Assembly: GCA_004151065.3 (NCBI GenBank)
Contig: NWUY0303908501.1
Coordinates: 1 to 11,895 of the forward strand
From: Larix sibirica
Taxonomy: Eukaryota; Streptophyta; Pinopsida; Pinales; Pinaceae
Reading direction: 5' to 3'
Length of the DNA stretch: 11,895 nucleotides
The position numbers were made by a program, and so were the translations under genes. Each line of letters begins with the position of its first letter. Position 1 is the stretch's first letter. Positions 1 to 8,780 of the stretch are shown here, in pieces. The notes beneath the pieces were generated by a model. That model did not search any database, was not told the origin of the DNA, and was given only the letters and a program-made list of their open reading frames with translations.

Positions 1-16
1 TCATTTTGTACTAGTG

Positions 17-778
17 ATATAAGCCTCCATTTAAGTAGCATTGCAACATTCCCCTCAATGAGGTAGTTGTTTCAAATAGTATAATATTAGGAAACATGTC
101 CTTCCTTATTTGCTAACCCAACATAAGAAGAGCAGGAATATAGAGATGTATACCAAACATTAGAGAGTCTCACATACATAATGTGGCTATTTGTCTTGAT
201 ATTTTTCCTTGTGTAAAAATGATAAAATGGATCATAAACCATGTCAATCTTGAGAATAGAACAATAATCAATGATGAGGAAGGATGAATTAAACCCTTTC
301 AAGATAGAAACTTTGAAAATTACTACAAGTTTCCAAGAGTACAAATTTTAGTGACCAATGCACATCTAGAGGAATTTGGCAGGTCAAAGAAACACGATGT
401 TTTGAGCAAGTGGTGCATCCAAATACCGAGATAGTAGGATTTACACCACTATCAATGTAAGGGAACCATATATGTACAATGTTTCATTTGTGAGTAGGTT
501 TTATGGGGATAAGGATGCATGTTACACTTCAAATAATTTTGGGTGCCACTTCTACACACTATAGTAACGGAGGGGTCAATATCTAGATGGGATTCCATCC
601 TATCCCAATCAATTATGGATGCATTAGACAAGTCAAGCTATCCTAATATAGGAAACACCTTGGGATCATACATGTCATCATAACTCATTAATACCATATG
701 TGTTGCTAATTATTTTCCAAGAATGGGATGGAATTAGATCATATATGATCCACAATCGTTTTACATCTATTCCTCAGA
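17..778. other. Stretch without a recognisable gene
   Basis: I see no convincing gene here. Open frames on either strand are short, AT-rich and match no family I know. This is where a Ty3/gypsy element would carry reverse transcriptase and RNase H upstream of the integrase below, but I could not find the RT core (the YxDD region) or a retroviral RNase H. Either the element is truncated here or the region has decayed past recognition by eye. Confidence 0.5.
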
Positions 779-1763
779 TATGTAGAAAAATGCGGTAGTC
801 ATATTTCTAGGATGGAAACAACCTAGAAAATTTTAGATGCAGGGTACTTCTAACTTTCTATCTTCTAGCCCCTCATACCCTACTTCACTCTATAGTTACC
901 ACTGGCCCCTTAACCAAGTGAGGAGTGGATTTCATGACATGTAACATAGCATTAGTGAATGGTCACCATTACATTATAATGGTTGTTGAATACTTTACTA
1001 GGTGGAATGAAGCTATGCCTACTTCAAATAATGATGCAAATATAAAAACCATTTTCATGTTCAATCGTATTATTGATTGGATTGGTGTCCATTGAAAATG
1101 CAAACAAATCATGGATCTCATTTCTAGAATCACATGATGTCCAAATGAGAAACCAAGTAAATTTTTAGGAAAGAAAATTATTCCTATTACTATGTTCAAT
1201 CCAATGGCCAAGTGGAGACTCTGAATAAAGTCTTAAAAACTATGTTAGAAAGGACTATAAACAAGAACAAAAACCAATTGGAACATAATGTTTTTTCTTC
1301 TTTGTGGGATTACTAAAGATTAATGAAAACTACTAGCTTGTTTACTCCTTTTCATATTACATATGGTGTGGAAGCAATTATACTTAATGAATGCAAAATC
1401 ACTGTGCTTAAACTCTCTATTGAAATCCTCCCTGATATATTATCCTAAGAAGAACATCTCATATACTTATAACAACTTGATGAACATCAACAAGATGCAA
1501 ACATAGCCAACAAGACTCATAATAAACATGTAAATGAATAATATGAAAAAATGACATCCTTGGTATTTTCTAAAGGTGACTTGGTTTTGGTTGATGACCA
1601 TGATCATGATAAATTAGGGGTAGGAAATTTTGAGCCTATCTAACACGACCCTTACAATATGAGTCATGTGATATGAAAAGGATAATATGAGCTTGTAGAT
1701 TACAAATCTACCTTTTTATATTATCCTTCCAATGGAATTTATCTAAAAAAATATTATGCATGA
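779..1763 (+). pseudogene. Ty3/gypsy integrase, degenerate (zinc finger, catalytic core, C-terminal domain)
   Basis: This is the remnant of a Ty3/gypsy pol integrase, which inserts element cDNA into host DNA. Three frames are needed. Around 779-850 the H2C2 finger start is readable (KCGSHIS, then KILDAGYF, where the family has K-I-L-x-A-G-Y-Y/F-W-P), but its Cys-x2-Cys half is missing. From 886 the core reads TTGPLTK, GVDFMTC and GHHYIIMVVEYFTRWNEAMP, with the first catalytic Asp at 928-930. From 1098 a third frame runs to the TGA at 1761-1763: TNHGSHF, SNGQVETLNK, LFTPFHITYGVEAI, FSKGDLVLV and a terminal NGIYLKKYYA, typical of the integrase end in the Tat/Athila group. The third catalytic residue is Glu 1215-1217. 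The second catalytic Asp is Asn (AAT, 1107-1109), exactly 35 residues before that Glu, as in D,D-35-E. I count about ten in-frame stops in the last frame. It cannot be functional. Confidence 0.9.
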
Positions 1764-1895
1764 CAAGTCATGCTCCATGATTCCCATATAACATATTGTA
1801 AGTCAAGATTTTTATTTTACTTAGTTTTCATTTTTTCATTGGATATGGTTGATATTTATCATGCCTTGGAAATGCATTTCTAGATCACAATAAGT
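1764..1895 (+). other. In-frame linker between integrase end and second RNase H
   Basis: This stretch continues in the same frame as the integrase and has only one further stop (TAG, 1881-1883) before the RNase H domain. It encodes a hydrophobic run (FLFYLVFIFSLDMV) whose role I cannot name. The TGA at 1761 may be either the true pol end or a decay mutation. If it is decay, integrase and RNase H were one polyprotein. If it is the true end, the RNase H was a separate downstream frame. Confidence 0.35.
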
Positions 1896-2309
1896 GAAAT
1901 TTTATATGTAGGATTCGTGGATGGTGCTATCCCTCACACTCGAAAGATTGCTTCCACCTCTTGGGTGATTTTTTTTTCACACTAACCAACTTTCGAGATG
2001 AGGTGATGTTTCTCTCAATTATGCAACCAACAATGTTGTGGAAAATAGTTCCATCATCCAACTTTCTATATCATCTATAATTTTCATCATCTAACACATC
2101 AATATCAAATTGGTTTTCCAATTATTAGTGTCTCAACTAAATAAATTTTATCATATTTGTGATCCAAATCTTTCTAGTAACTATTTAAGGAGACATATTA
2201 TTGAACATTGATTCAAATTTATCACTTATGCATTCAATTCCTAAGAATATTAAATTCATGGAATGATTCACTAACTAATTACATAATTGATTGTCATATT
2301 TTACATTAA
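1896..2309 (+). pseudogene. Archaeal-like RNase H (aRNH) domain downstream of integrase, degenerate
   Basis: About 138 codons encode a decayed RNase H fold, which would cut RNA in RNA/DNA hybrids during reverse transcription. The order of motifs matches the extra aRNH domain of plant Tat-type Ty3/gypsy elements. Frame 1 starts EILYVGFVDGAIPHTRKIAS then TSWVIF, with the first catalytic Asp at 1920-1922. After one extra T in a T9 run (1969-1977), the next frame gives ATNNVVENSSIIQL (catalytic Glu 2041-2043) and QLLVSQLN, followed by CDPNLSSNYLRRHIIEH and KFITY. A second shift near 2235 leads to FLRILNSWNDSLTNYIIDCH and ILH, ending at TAA 2307-2309. The Asp of the third catalytic position, expected just before QLLVSQLN, is Val (GTT, 2113-2115). 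The fourth Asp (NDSLTNY) is kept. The family call rests on motif order and my memory of related proteins, not on a search. Confidence 0.82.
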
Positions 2310-3330
2310 GCTATTGTTGAAAAACATGCATTTACCATATGACATAAGAATTAAATGACCACGCCATTTAAGAATTATAAACAAGAAAACCATAAAACCA
2401 TGGTTATAATATAAAAAAATAGGTATGTATCTAGATACAAAATGAATAGTGTTTATTTACCATTAGTATATCTAGCCTCACTTAATACATATAGGAAAAA
2501 ATATCTAGATAAGAGGAAAACAAAAACTATTATGAGATCCAATGCACATGCTCATATACATGAATCCATGATAATATGTCACTACCATGGATATTCATCA
2601 CAATGGTCAAATGAATTGAGAAGGAACCTCAATGATATTTCTCTATAGATACCAAAGAACCATATCTATTTACCTCATAGGGGCCATCATGTTGTAGGAA
2701 AAATCACTCTTACAATCAAGTGATACTTCCCTTGGATCTAACCTTGATCCGAGACAGACAATGAGATAGATCACTACAAAATTACCTTCTGGATATATGA
2801 TTCTTGATCCTATTGATGCATGATAAGTAGGATAAGAATGGTCCTTACCGTATGCCTGATGATTTTACTTGTGTATTCATATTTGATGTAGATGTATACA
2901 TCGAACATCAGCTCCTCACACCTACTACCTACACACAAAGATAAAAGAAGATACCAAACTCAAACTTTTTCAAGCAAGAGGAATCATTAAATAACTCAGA
3001 TCTAGTATAATCTTCTCAAGGAAAGATCATATCTACCAATGCAATGCATACAAAATCAGAAAAAGAATACAATGGAGGGGAAAAACATGTGTACATATAT
3101 TGATAATAATGGAAATTGCAAGCATGAAATAATACCTTGAGTAATAGTGAAAGATCCTCTTGGTACCTTCCTCCAACTCCCTCTCCTTGGCACTCTCCCT
3201 GATAAAGAAAACTCGGATCTAAATGAAATATATGGCATATAAGAGTCAATACGTAAATGGGAAGTATGTATCTATTTCTTCCAAATCCTCCCAAAAACCC
3301 CAAATCTAAGATCAATTATCCCCAAATACT
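2310..3330. other. Stretch without a recognisable gene, between aRNH and LTR-like copy A
   Basis: No coding region is supported. The 68-codon frame at 2442-2648 (+) and the 99-codon frame at 3016-3315 (-) match nothing I recognise and have no coding signature. A near-perfect inverted repeat centred on GATGTATACATC lies at 2885-2909. The last 300 bases are richer in CT on the + strand and could be the upstream (U3-like) part of the LTR-like repeat that follows, but no second copy in the window confirms this. Confidence 0.4.
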
Positions 3331-3360
3331 AAAATCCTCTTCTCCCCTGAAATAACCTTC

Positions 3361-3368
3361 TTTATATA
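3361..3368 (+). promoter_or_regulatory. TATA-like box in LTR-like copy A
   Basis: TTTATATAG lies in a block (CTTTATATAGATTAATGG) that is identical in the other copy at 10061-10078, although both copies are otherwise diverged. A plant TATA box in the LTR of a retroelement would start transcription about 30 bp downstream, on the + strand. No other promoter element is identifiable. Confidence 0.35.
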
Positions 3369-3472
3369 GATTAATGGATAAGATGGTAGAATGAATCTAG
3401 ACTCGTGGAACTTAGTGAATCCCGAGTCTTGTATGAGATCAAAATCTCATAATGTAGAGTCTCCATCTCATT

Positions 3473-3627
3473 GCATGTTCATCTCCTCAAAGTTGTTCAT
3501 TCTAGAAGAAACGAGGAAATCAAGCATGTTCATCTCCTAAAAAATTTCTCATTCTAGAATATATGAGGAAATCATGCATGTTCATCTCACCAAAACTTGC
3601 TCAATATAGAATATATGAGTAAATCAA
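3473..3627 (+). repeat. Three-copy 52-bp tandem repeat inside LTR-like copy A
   Basis: Units start at 3473, 3524 and 3576. Each begins GCATGTTCATCTC, continues with an A-rich stretch and TCATTCTAGAA (degraded to TCAATATAGAA in the third), and closes with ATGAGGAAATCA-like sequence. The matching repeat in copy B has two units (10175-10277), and a single unit occurs inverted at 10384-10416. The copy number therefore changed after the copies separated. Confidence 0.85.
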
Positions 3628-3730
3628 GGGTAGAGATGAGTGTTTCAGTGTTTCAGTGATATGCCATCAATAGGTTCTCAAAGAATCTCCAGGGTGGAAA
3701 ATAATGGTATAATAGACGCCCCGTAAAATG

Positions 3731-4900
3731 TGAGGTCAGAAGAGAAACTTATGGTTGAAGAACATTACAATAAACATAGTTGCAGTGCAAGGAAAGGAGT
3801 TGGAATCAAAGAAATGGAGAAAAATTGCAACCAAATGTTAACCAGTCATATATATAAATCATCCCTGAGGTAGGCATACCCATGCTCAAAACATACACAA
3901 ATCATGGTTTCCAACACAATACACTGTAGATTCATGTAATCAAATCCTAAACTATGGCCATGAGGAAATACACTGTGGATCCATGCCATCAAAGAGATCA
4001 TATCCACGAGCAAATACAATGTGGATCTATGTCATAATGTATATTATAAATACATAATGGTATCCATAGTACTTAGAAAATATATCCATCACAACCTGGT
4101 GAGTGTAGCATGATTGAGTGGTGCCACTCTAGAACCCAAGGTCTTCGTATAAACCCCAATGGTATGATTCTACAACATGCGAACATATTTGTTGATGTCA
4201 AACATTCAAGAAACCTTCTAAGTATTGGTCATTGAGGACTACTATTAACATACATGAGGGCTACTACTAATAATAAAAATAGTCCCCAATGTACCCAATA
4301 CAAACTAATGAGTGTGAATAGAGGATTTGAAGTCGAACACTGGTAGAGTTGTTTGATCAAGAGTGAATGAGGTGAACCCACTGTCGAACACAAGGAAACC
4401 TGCAACTAAGGACTGCAAGCTCCAAGTAAATAGTTTGTTTCTAGATCAATCTCCTAGATAAGTAGTTGATGTCAATGCAAAGTGATCCATTGAAGGAGGG
4501 CCTTAATGTATCCCCCATCAATCAACATGAAACATGAACTGAGAGTAAAGGTAAAGAGATTGAAGCATTGGGCACAACTGACACATGGATCACCAATATG
4601 GAAGGTCAATGAAACTGCAAATGGTCGACTAAAGTTTACTTCCCTTGAACACATAGCACAACACAATGATGAATTGGAAGCATTGACTCATAAGCACCAT
4701 AGATATGATGACAACATCGAAGGAGAGCAAAGAATTTTCCATATGGACTAGAAGAGTAACCAGTCGAAGGATTAAAAGACTCATATAGATGGTATGAATG
4801 CTAGGCAAGCTATAACCTAGTTGTAAGATTAAGACTCAAACAAGTGTCCTATTTAAGGGTGACACAACAGTACTGCCACATCATTTTATAGATTGAGACA
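3731..4900. other. Non-coding stretch, possible insertion breaking the end of LTR-like copy A
   Basis: No gene is supported. The + strand is A-rich. An 81-codon frame (4506-4751) has a polar, vaguely coiled-coil-like composition (LEHIAQHNDELEAL) but no family match, and it is overlapped by a similar-length frame on the other strand. Copy B continues past its end as TAATGATTCCCCCATTT, and similar sequence (AATTCCCCCCCCCTCATTT) resumes only at 4903. The DNA between about 3729 and 4900 (TGTGAGG...GAGACA) may therefore be a later insertion of about 1.2 kb with TG...CA ends. I found no clean target duplication beyond a possible TAA. Confidence 0.3.
3918..4060 (+). repeat. Degenerate 46-49 bp tandem repeat, about three copies
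   Basis: Units start at 3918, 3967 and 4013. Each opens AATACAMTGTRGATYYATG and continues with about 28 less conserved bases, with a partial CCATGAGG / CCACGAGC match before the next unit. A fainter upstream unit may start near 3890. No coding role is visible. Confidence 0.55.
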
Positions 4901-4905
4901 TAATT

Positions 4906-4914
4906 CCCCCCCCC
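4906..4914. repeat. C9 homopolymer (G9 on the minus strand)
   Basis: Nine C in a row are followed by TCATTTTTTGGG. Read on the minus strand this is an AAAAAATGAGGGGGGGGG-like run of purines, which resembles a retroelement polypurine tract next to the tandem repeat below. The same kind of run (ATTCCCCCATTTCTT) follows LTR-like copy B at 10371-10385, so it may instead belong to that repeat family. Its role is unproven. Confidence 0.4.
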
Positions 4915-4937
4915 TCATTTTTTGGGTGACTCCTTCA

Positions 4938-5207
4938 TAGTTTTATATGCACAAAAGAGATATAAAAAAGTATGCTCAATAATATCTTTTTTTTAGGTTT
5001 TATGAGCCCAAAAAAGAGATAAAAGTTTACTCAAAAGTGTCTTTTTCATGTATGTTTTATGATCCCCAAAAGTAGGTTAAAGATTCTTGGAAGTGTATTT
5101 TTCATGTACATTTTATGATTCGAAAAAAGAGATAATAGGATGCTATACAATGTCTTTTTTCATGTATGTTATATGATCCAAAAAAAGGGATAAATGGAAT
5201 TTTTTCT
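4938..5207. repeat. Five-copy 57-bp tandem repeat
   Basis: Units start at about 4938, 4995, 5052, 5108 and 5166, giving spacings of 57, 57, 56 and 58 bp. The shared pattern is (A)NGTTTTATGATCC, then an A-rich run, RGAGATAAA, a variable middle, and GTCTTTTTCATGT. The last unit is cut short by AATTTTTTCTAGAG. Plant Tat-group retroelements are known for hypervariable tandem repeats in the untranslated region between pol and the 3' LTR. This array, beside a possible polypurine tract, would fit such a region, but its parent element and strand are uncertain. Confidence 0.85.
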
Positions 5208-6628
5208 AGAGAGAATGAGTGGCTCCAATTGATAAATGGATGTCCCAAGAACATGGAACTGACTTATGGAAAGGGATACCATAAGTCACTTCCCAAATAA
5301 AGTCCACTCATTGCAACAATTCTCTCCATGGATAAAATGAGTAGCACAAGATGTAATAAAAGTGATGCAAATGGCAAAAGGTCAATAGTGACTGATTTGA
5401 AAGTATGAAAGGTAAACACCAATGTAGCAGTAGGAACTGAGACACTGGTAGTGATAAGCATGTGCAAAGATAAAGTGAAACAACATAATTTGGAGCCCCT
5501 CTTGGGATGTGTCTAAAATAAAAAGGAGAGTGAGAGAATGTGGCTCAACATCTAGTCATGATGGGGATAAAGGTTCTCGAACATACAAATAATGACACCA
5601 CAAGCACCAATCAACAATCAAGGAGATAATATAGGGGGGCCAAGGTGCATAGGCATACCACACAAAAGACAACATGCAAAAAGGAAGGGTTAATGTTGTT
5701 TCATGGCAGAATCAAACCTAAGGCACAAAATGGGAATAGTGAGAATTAGTAATGAGATGGAAGATGTAGGGAAAAAACAATCCCTATATGCCAGTTAACA
5801 ACAAGCGTAATTTTTAAATCAACTAGACGTTTTTTTATTAATATAGAAACCTACAATAGTCTAGGTTATAGGGCCTTGGTAGTAGGAGTGGTTAGTAAAA
5901 TCTCCAAGGCCATAAAACCAATCTAGGTATTGACTAATGAGATCAAATTCCATTAGTAGAAGGAATTACTTGCTGGTAAATCATATCTAACACATGTGTA
6001 AAGCATGATGTTAAGCTAGGTGTAGGTGAGAGATTGTCCCCTCTACTTGCATTTAGTGGGATTTTGTGTTATGGATTTCCATTGTATTGGAAATTCCTCA
6101 TGGTGACACCAATTTAGTTGGGGATTCGAGTCTAGGATATATGTCCTACATTGCCTAACCATATGTAAAGGCTTGACCCATGAATGTTCCACCCAACTAC
6201 TAAATGTGAAGTGGTATCCTTAGTGACCTTTCCTAGGTTCTTCCCAAGGTGATTACAAGTGGGAAGTGCTTGTCATACCTAAGGGAGACACATAATCATC
6301 TACCTCACCTCCCTTGGAATGGTTCCCCTTACCATAAGGGTACTTGTTCCTTAGGTGAAGATTGGTGTGAGAGGTTATCCTAATTGTCTCCTTCATACCT
6401 TCATTGATTAGTCTTTGGTTCCCTTAATCCCAAGGTTAGTATTTGGAAGTCCCTCATTCGACTCTTCACTATAGTCATATTATTGAAAGTAGTTACCTTA
6501 TGATTTCTCTCTTTGGAAAAGTAATATTGGTTGTTGGTATATTTAGAATTTCATAGGGTCGGTCTTCTCTTTGTCGTTTGCAATAAATTTGGCCATAGGT
6601 TGGTATGTTTGACATTCCATTAGTCATC
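5208..6628. other. Stretch without a recognisable gene, upstream of gag
   Basis: Up to about 5780 the + strand is purine-rich, with a G6 run at 5634-5639 (AGGAGATAATATAGGGGGG) that could pass for a polypurine tract. From about 5810 to 6628 the + strand becomes T-rich, as LTR and leader regions often are. By position, a 5' LTR for the gag element should lie here. I could not find a second copy in the window, a convincing primer-binding site, or matched TG...CA ends. No protein-coding frame is supported. Confidence 0.35.
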
Positions 6629-8780
6629 ATGGCTAATCAACCTACTTGTTGGTCTATGAGATTGCATCAGGACTCTCCTGAGTTTGAAGGCCCACTGGTT
6701 AGAAATAGGATATCAAATACTTCAACCAATTGTGAAACAAACATAAAGTTAAATTGTCACATACATCATTAACCAAACGCACACTCTCCACATTTGGAAC
6801 ATTTTGATCCACCCAATATTAAGGTTATCGATGAGAATCAACCCTCACACTTTCATCCCCCATTGAGAATCTCAACAATCATGTCTTGTTACAAGTAAGG
6901 AATTCTCATTTTCTAGATCCTAGGGTTGAGGAAAATCATCAATTAACAATGCCTGGAACATGCGATCAATCTATCCCTAGTGGTCCATTCCCTTCTACCT
7001 CTAGTTGATCGAGGGTAGGAACACATAGTTCCCCCATGGTTCCTTATAATTCCACTAGTGTAAAGATATTTTCACCACATGTGGAAAATGTTCCTTTAAG
7101 AGGAATGCGTATTAGACCATATAAAACTTTTACATTATCTTCCTCATATTTTTCCTCCCCATCGGTCTACACTTCAATGCATTTACCTAGTGCTCCCAAT
7201 ACTACCATACCTGTTACTTTTTTCCGATCAAAACCTTGTAGTGTCAGGGCTAGTAGCGGGTTTTCAAAATTTTCCAGTATGCCTCCAGTTAACTCCCCCA
7301 TCACTACTATGGGATTCCCTTTCGGGGATTTTTTTACTAACATTGATCTAGATACTAGTGATGCTTTCTCTAGACGTCAAAGATATGCCACAAGTTTTAT
7401 TTGGTACTCCACTCCCAAAATGTTGGATTCCTTTTTGGGTGGTCCTTTTCTAGTACAACTAGACCTTCCACCAACACTAGACCCATGCCAGGGGGAAACC
7501 TTGCCCCGATATCTCAATATAATTATGGTCACACAAACATTCGAATCCATGGTTGGCAAGGGGGTTCATCAATACCTTCCCTTTACTCCCATGATGCTTT
7601 TTCCAACCATAATTTGTTATGTCTGGCGACTTTGAATCTATTGGATCTCTCATGATTGACCAATGACTTAGTGTGTCACTAGACATCATGGTAGGATATA
7701 CCTACTAAAATTTTGTTAAACCTTCCTAAGTTTGATGGTAAACCTAGTAATGATCCATCAAACCATGTCACGACTTTTCAATTGTGGTTTTCATCCAACT
7801 CTTTGGCAGATGATAGTATTCTATTAAGGTTGTTCCAATGCACCTTGACAAGTATTGAAAAAAATGGTATATAGATCTACCTAGTTCCTCTTAACATGAT
7901 TTTCCATCCTTATCCATGATATTTTCTCCCCACTTCTAGTTGTATATTCACTATGAAAATGGGATAGAACTTTCAACGTCACTACATCAAAGTACATCCA
8001 CTCACAACCCTGATCATATTCACAAATGGAGAAGGAGATGCTGTCTTATTCATTTTGAAATCCCATATCAATTTCTAGTTGATTGGTTTGTGAAGGCTCT
8101 ATTTCCACTAATTTCCAAGGATGTCTCTATGTTGGGTGTAATTACAAAGGAACAAGTCATCCTAAAGGCGCAATAACTAGATTTTATTTACTCTCAATTT
8201 GGCACCCTCTATGGCATAATTCCTCATTCTCCACATTGTTCAATAGAATTTCCTAAACTTTCTCCTGGTCCACATGCTAATGGGATTGTAGGTAATATCA
8301 TGAATGCCCTTATGAATCAATAGTTTGATCAAATGATCCAAATGATTATCAATTCATCCATGGAAGCTAGCCAACATATATCACCATCACCTTCAATCCC
8401 TAATCAAACCTCTTAGGCCATTATGGTGCAATCCACACTCGTCAGTAATGGTACTCATTAGGGGGTAAGAAGAAAAACAATTGTAAGAAGAAAGCAAATG
8501 ATTGGAAAAATATCAATCCAACTACCAATACTCCTTTTATAAAAGGAGGGGAATTGGATGCTTCATTTTCCTTTCAAGACATGTTAAGACCATCTTACAC
8601 ATCAGTGTCCACACATGGGAGAGGCTCACAAGTACATGGATTAGTGGGGATATACCTTGCACCAAGCCATCTTGAGCATTCCCTTTCCACAAAAACAATT
8701 GGTAAGGATCTAATCCATCCCCTTCATAGTGTGTCCAATGATTCAAGTCTCAATCCAAGGGTTTGATTACTATTTTCATG
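6629..8780 (+). pseudogene. Ty3/gypsy gag, degenerate
   Basis: This is the remnant of the structural Gag protein of an LTR retrotransposon. I take the ATG at 6629 (MANQPT...) as the likeliest start because a coding-like, Pro/Ser-rich reading follows it. That frame breaks at a TAA (6770) and shifts near 6892, again near 7400, and again at an A7 run (7858-7864). The conserved capsid-like part reads LPKFDGKPSNDPSNHVTTF, SSNSLADDSILLRLFQCTLT, KWYIDLP, STSTHNPDHIHKWRRR, DWFVKALFPLISKDV, EQVILKAQ and LDFIYSQFGTLYGIIPHSP. A basic region (about 8460-8510) precedes a broken CCHC knuckle at 8570-8608 (FKTC, DHLTHQCP), whose first Cys is Phe and which has an in-frame stop. These motifs resemble gag proteins I associate with gymnosperm Ty3/gypsy elements. 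Numerous stops rule out function. Confidence 0.85.

Larger units (their letters stand above)
3331..3730 (+). repeat. LTR-like dispersed repeat, copy A
   Basis: This segment recurs at 10032-10370 in the same orientation, with by-eye identity of roughly 80% over long stretches. Shared blocks include CTTTATATAGATTAATGGA, ATGAATCTAGA, AACTTAGTGAA, TGTATGAG, GATAGGTTCTCAA-type sequence near the end, and AGGGTGGAAAATA before GGTATAA. The TATA-like box near the start, the absence of coding, and its place between retroelement pieces suggest the R-U5 part of an LTR (or LTR plus leader). I could not define TG...CA ends or a target duplication, so LTR remains an inference. It could instead be another non-coding transposon. 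Copy A carries three 52-bp internal units where copy B has two. Confidence 0.65.

Noticed and set aside
2772-2785. CACTACAAAATTAC, resembling a CACTA terminus
   Set aside because: Unlike 10990, no subterminal repeats follow and no opposite end is seen nearby. A match of this length can occur by chance.
2885-2909. Short inverted repeat around GATGTATACATC
   Set aside because: It is a small AT-rich palindrome with no neighbouring feature to give it meaning.
3016-3315. 99-codon frame on the minus strand
   Set aside because: It has no recognisable motif, its composition follows the local CT-rich + strand, and it lies against a repeat. I take it as chance.
4506-4751. 81-codon + strand frame with a polar, coiled-coil-like stretch
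   Set aside because: There is no family match, an equally long frame overlaps it on the other strand, and no start signal or related copy is visible. A decayed accessory retroelement frame is possible but unsupported.
5634-5639. G6 run as a polypurine tract for the element upstream of gag
   Set aside because: It is plausible by position, but no LTR start with a matching second copy follows, so I do not annotate it as functional.
5940-6045. Copia-like RNase H end and polypurine tract (GGTGAGAGATTGTC) followed by an LTR start
   Set aside because: Fragments such as EIKFH and KLGVGE are suggestive, but they fall in different frames with stops and no upstream copia domain is present.
6601-6614. 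TGGTATGTTTGACA just before gag as a primer-binding site
   Set aside because: It shares only the first six bases with the TGGTATCAGAGC site expected for initiator tRNA-Met and then diverges, with no LTR end defined beside it.
7377-7689. Minus-strand frames opposite gag
   Set aside because: They are shadows of the gag reading on the + strand, which has clear family motifs.
7858-7864. An A7 run exactly where gag changes frame, which a -1 slip would repair
   Set aside because: It looks like a programmed frameshift site, but it lies in the middle of the conserved gag domain, not at a gag-pol border, and the gene has many other stops and shifts. Simple loss of one A is enough.
8554-8766. 70-codon frame (MDASFSFQDMLRPSYTSV...) as a separate gene
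   Set aside because: It overlaps the gag zinc-knuckle region in a different frame. The gag frame carries the family motifs (KTC, HLTHQCP), so this is a shadow.
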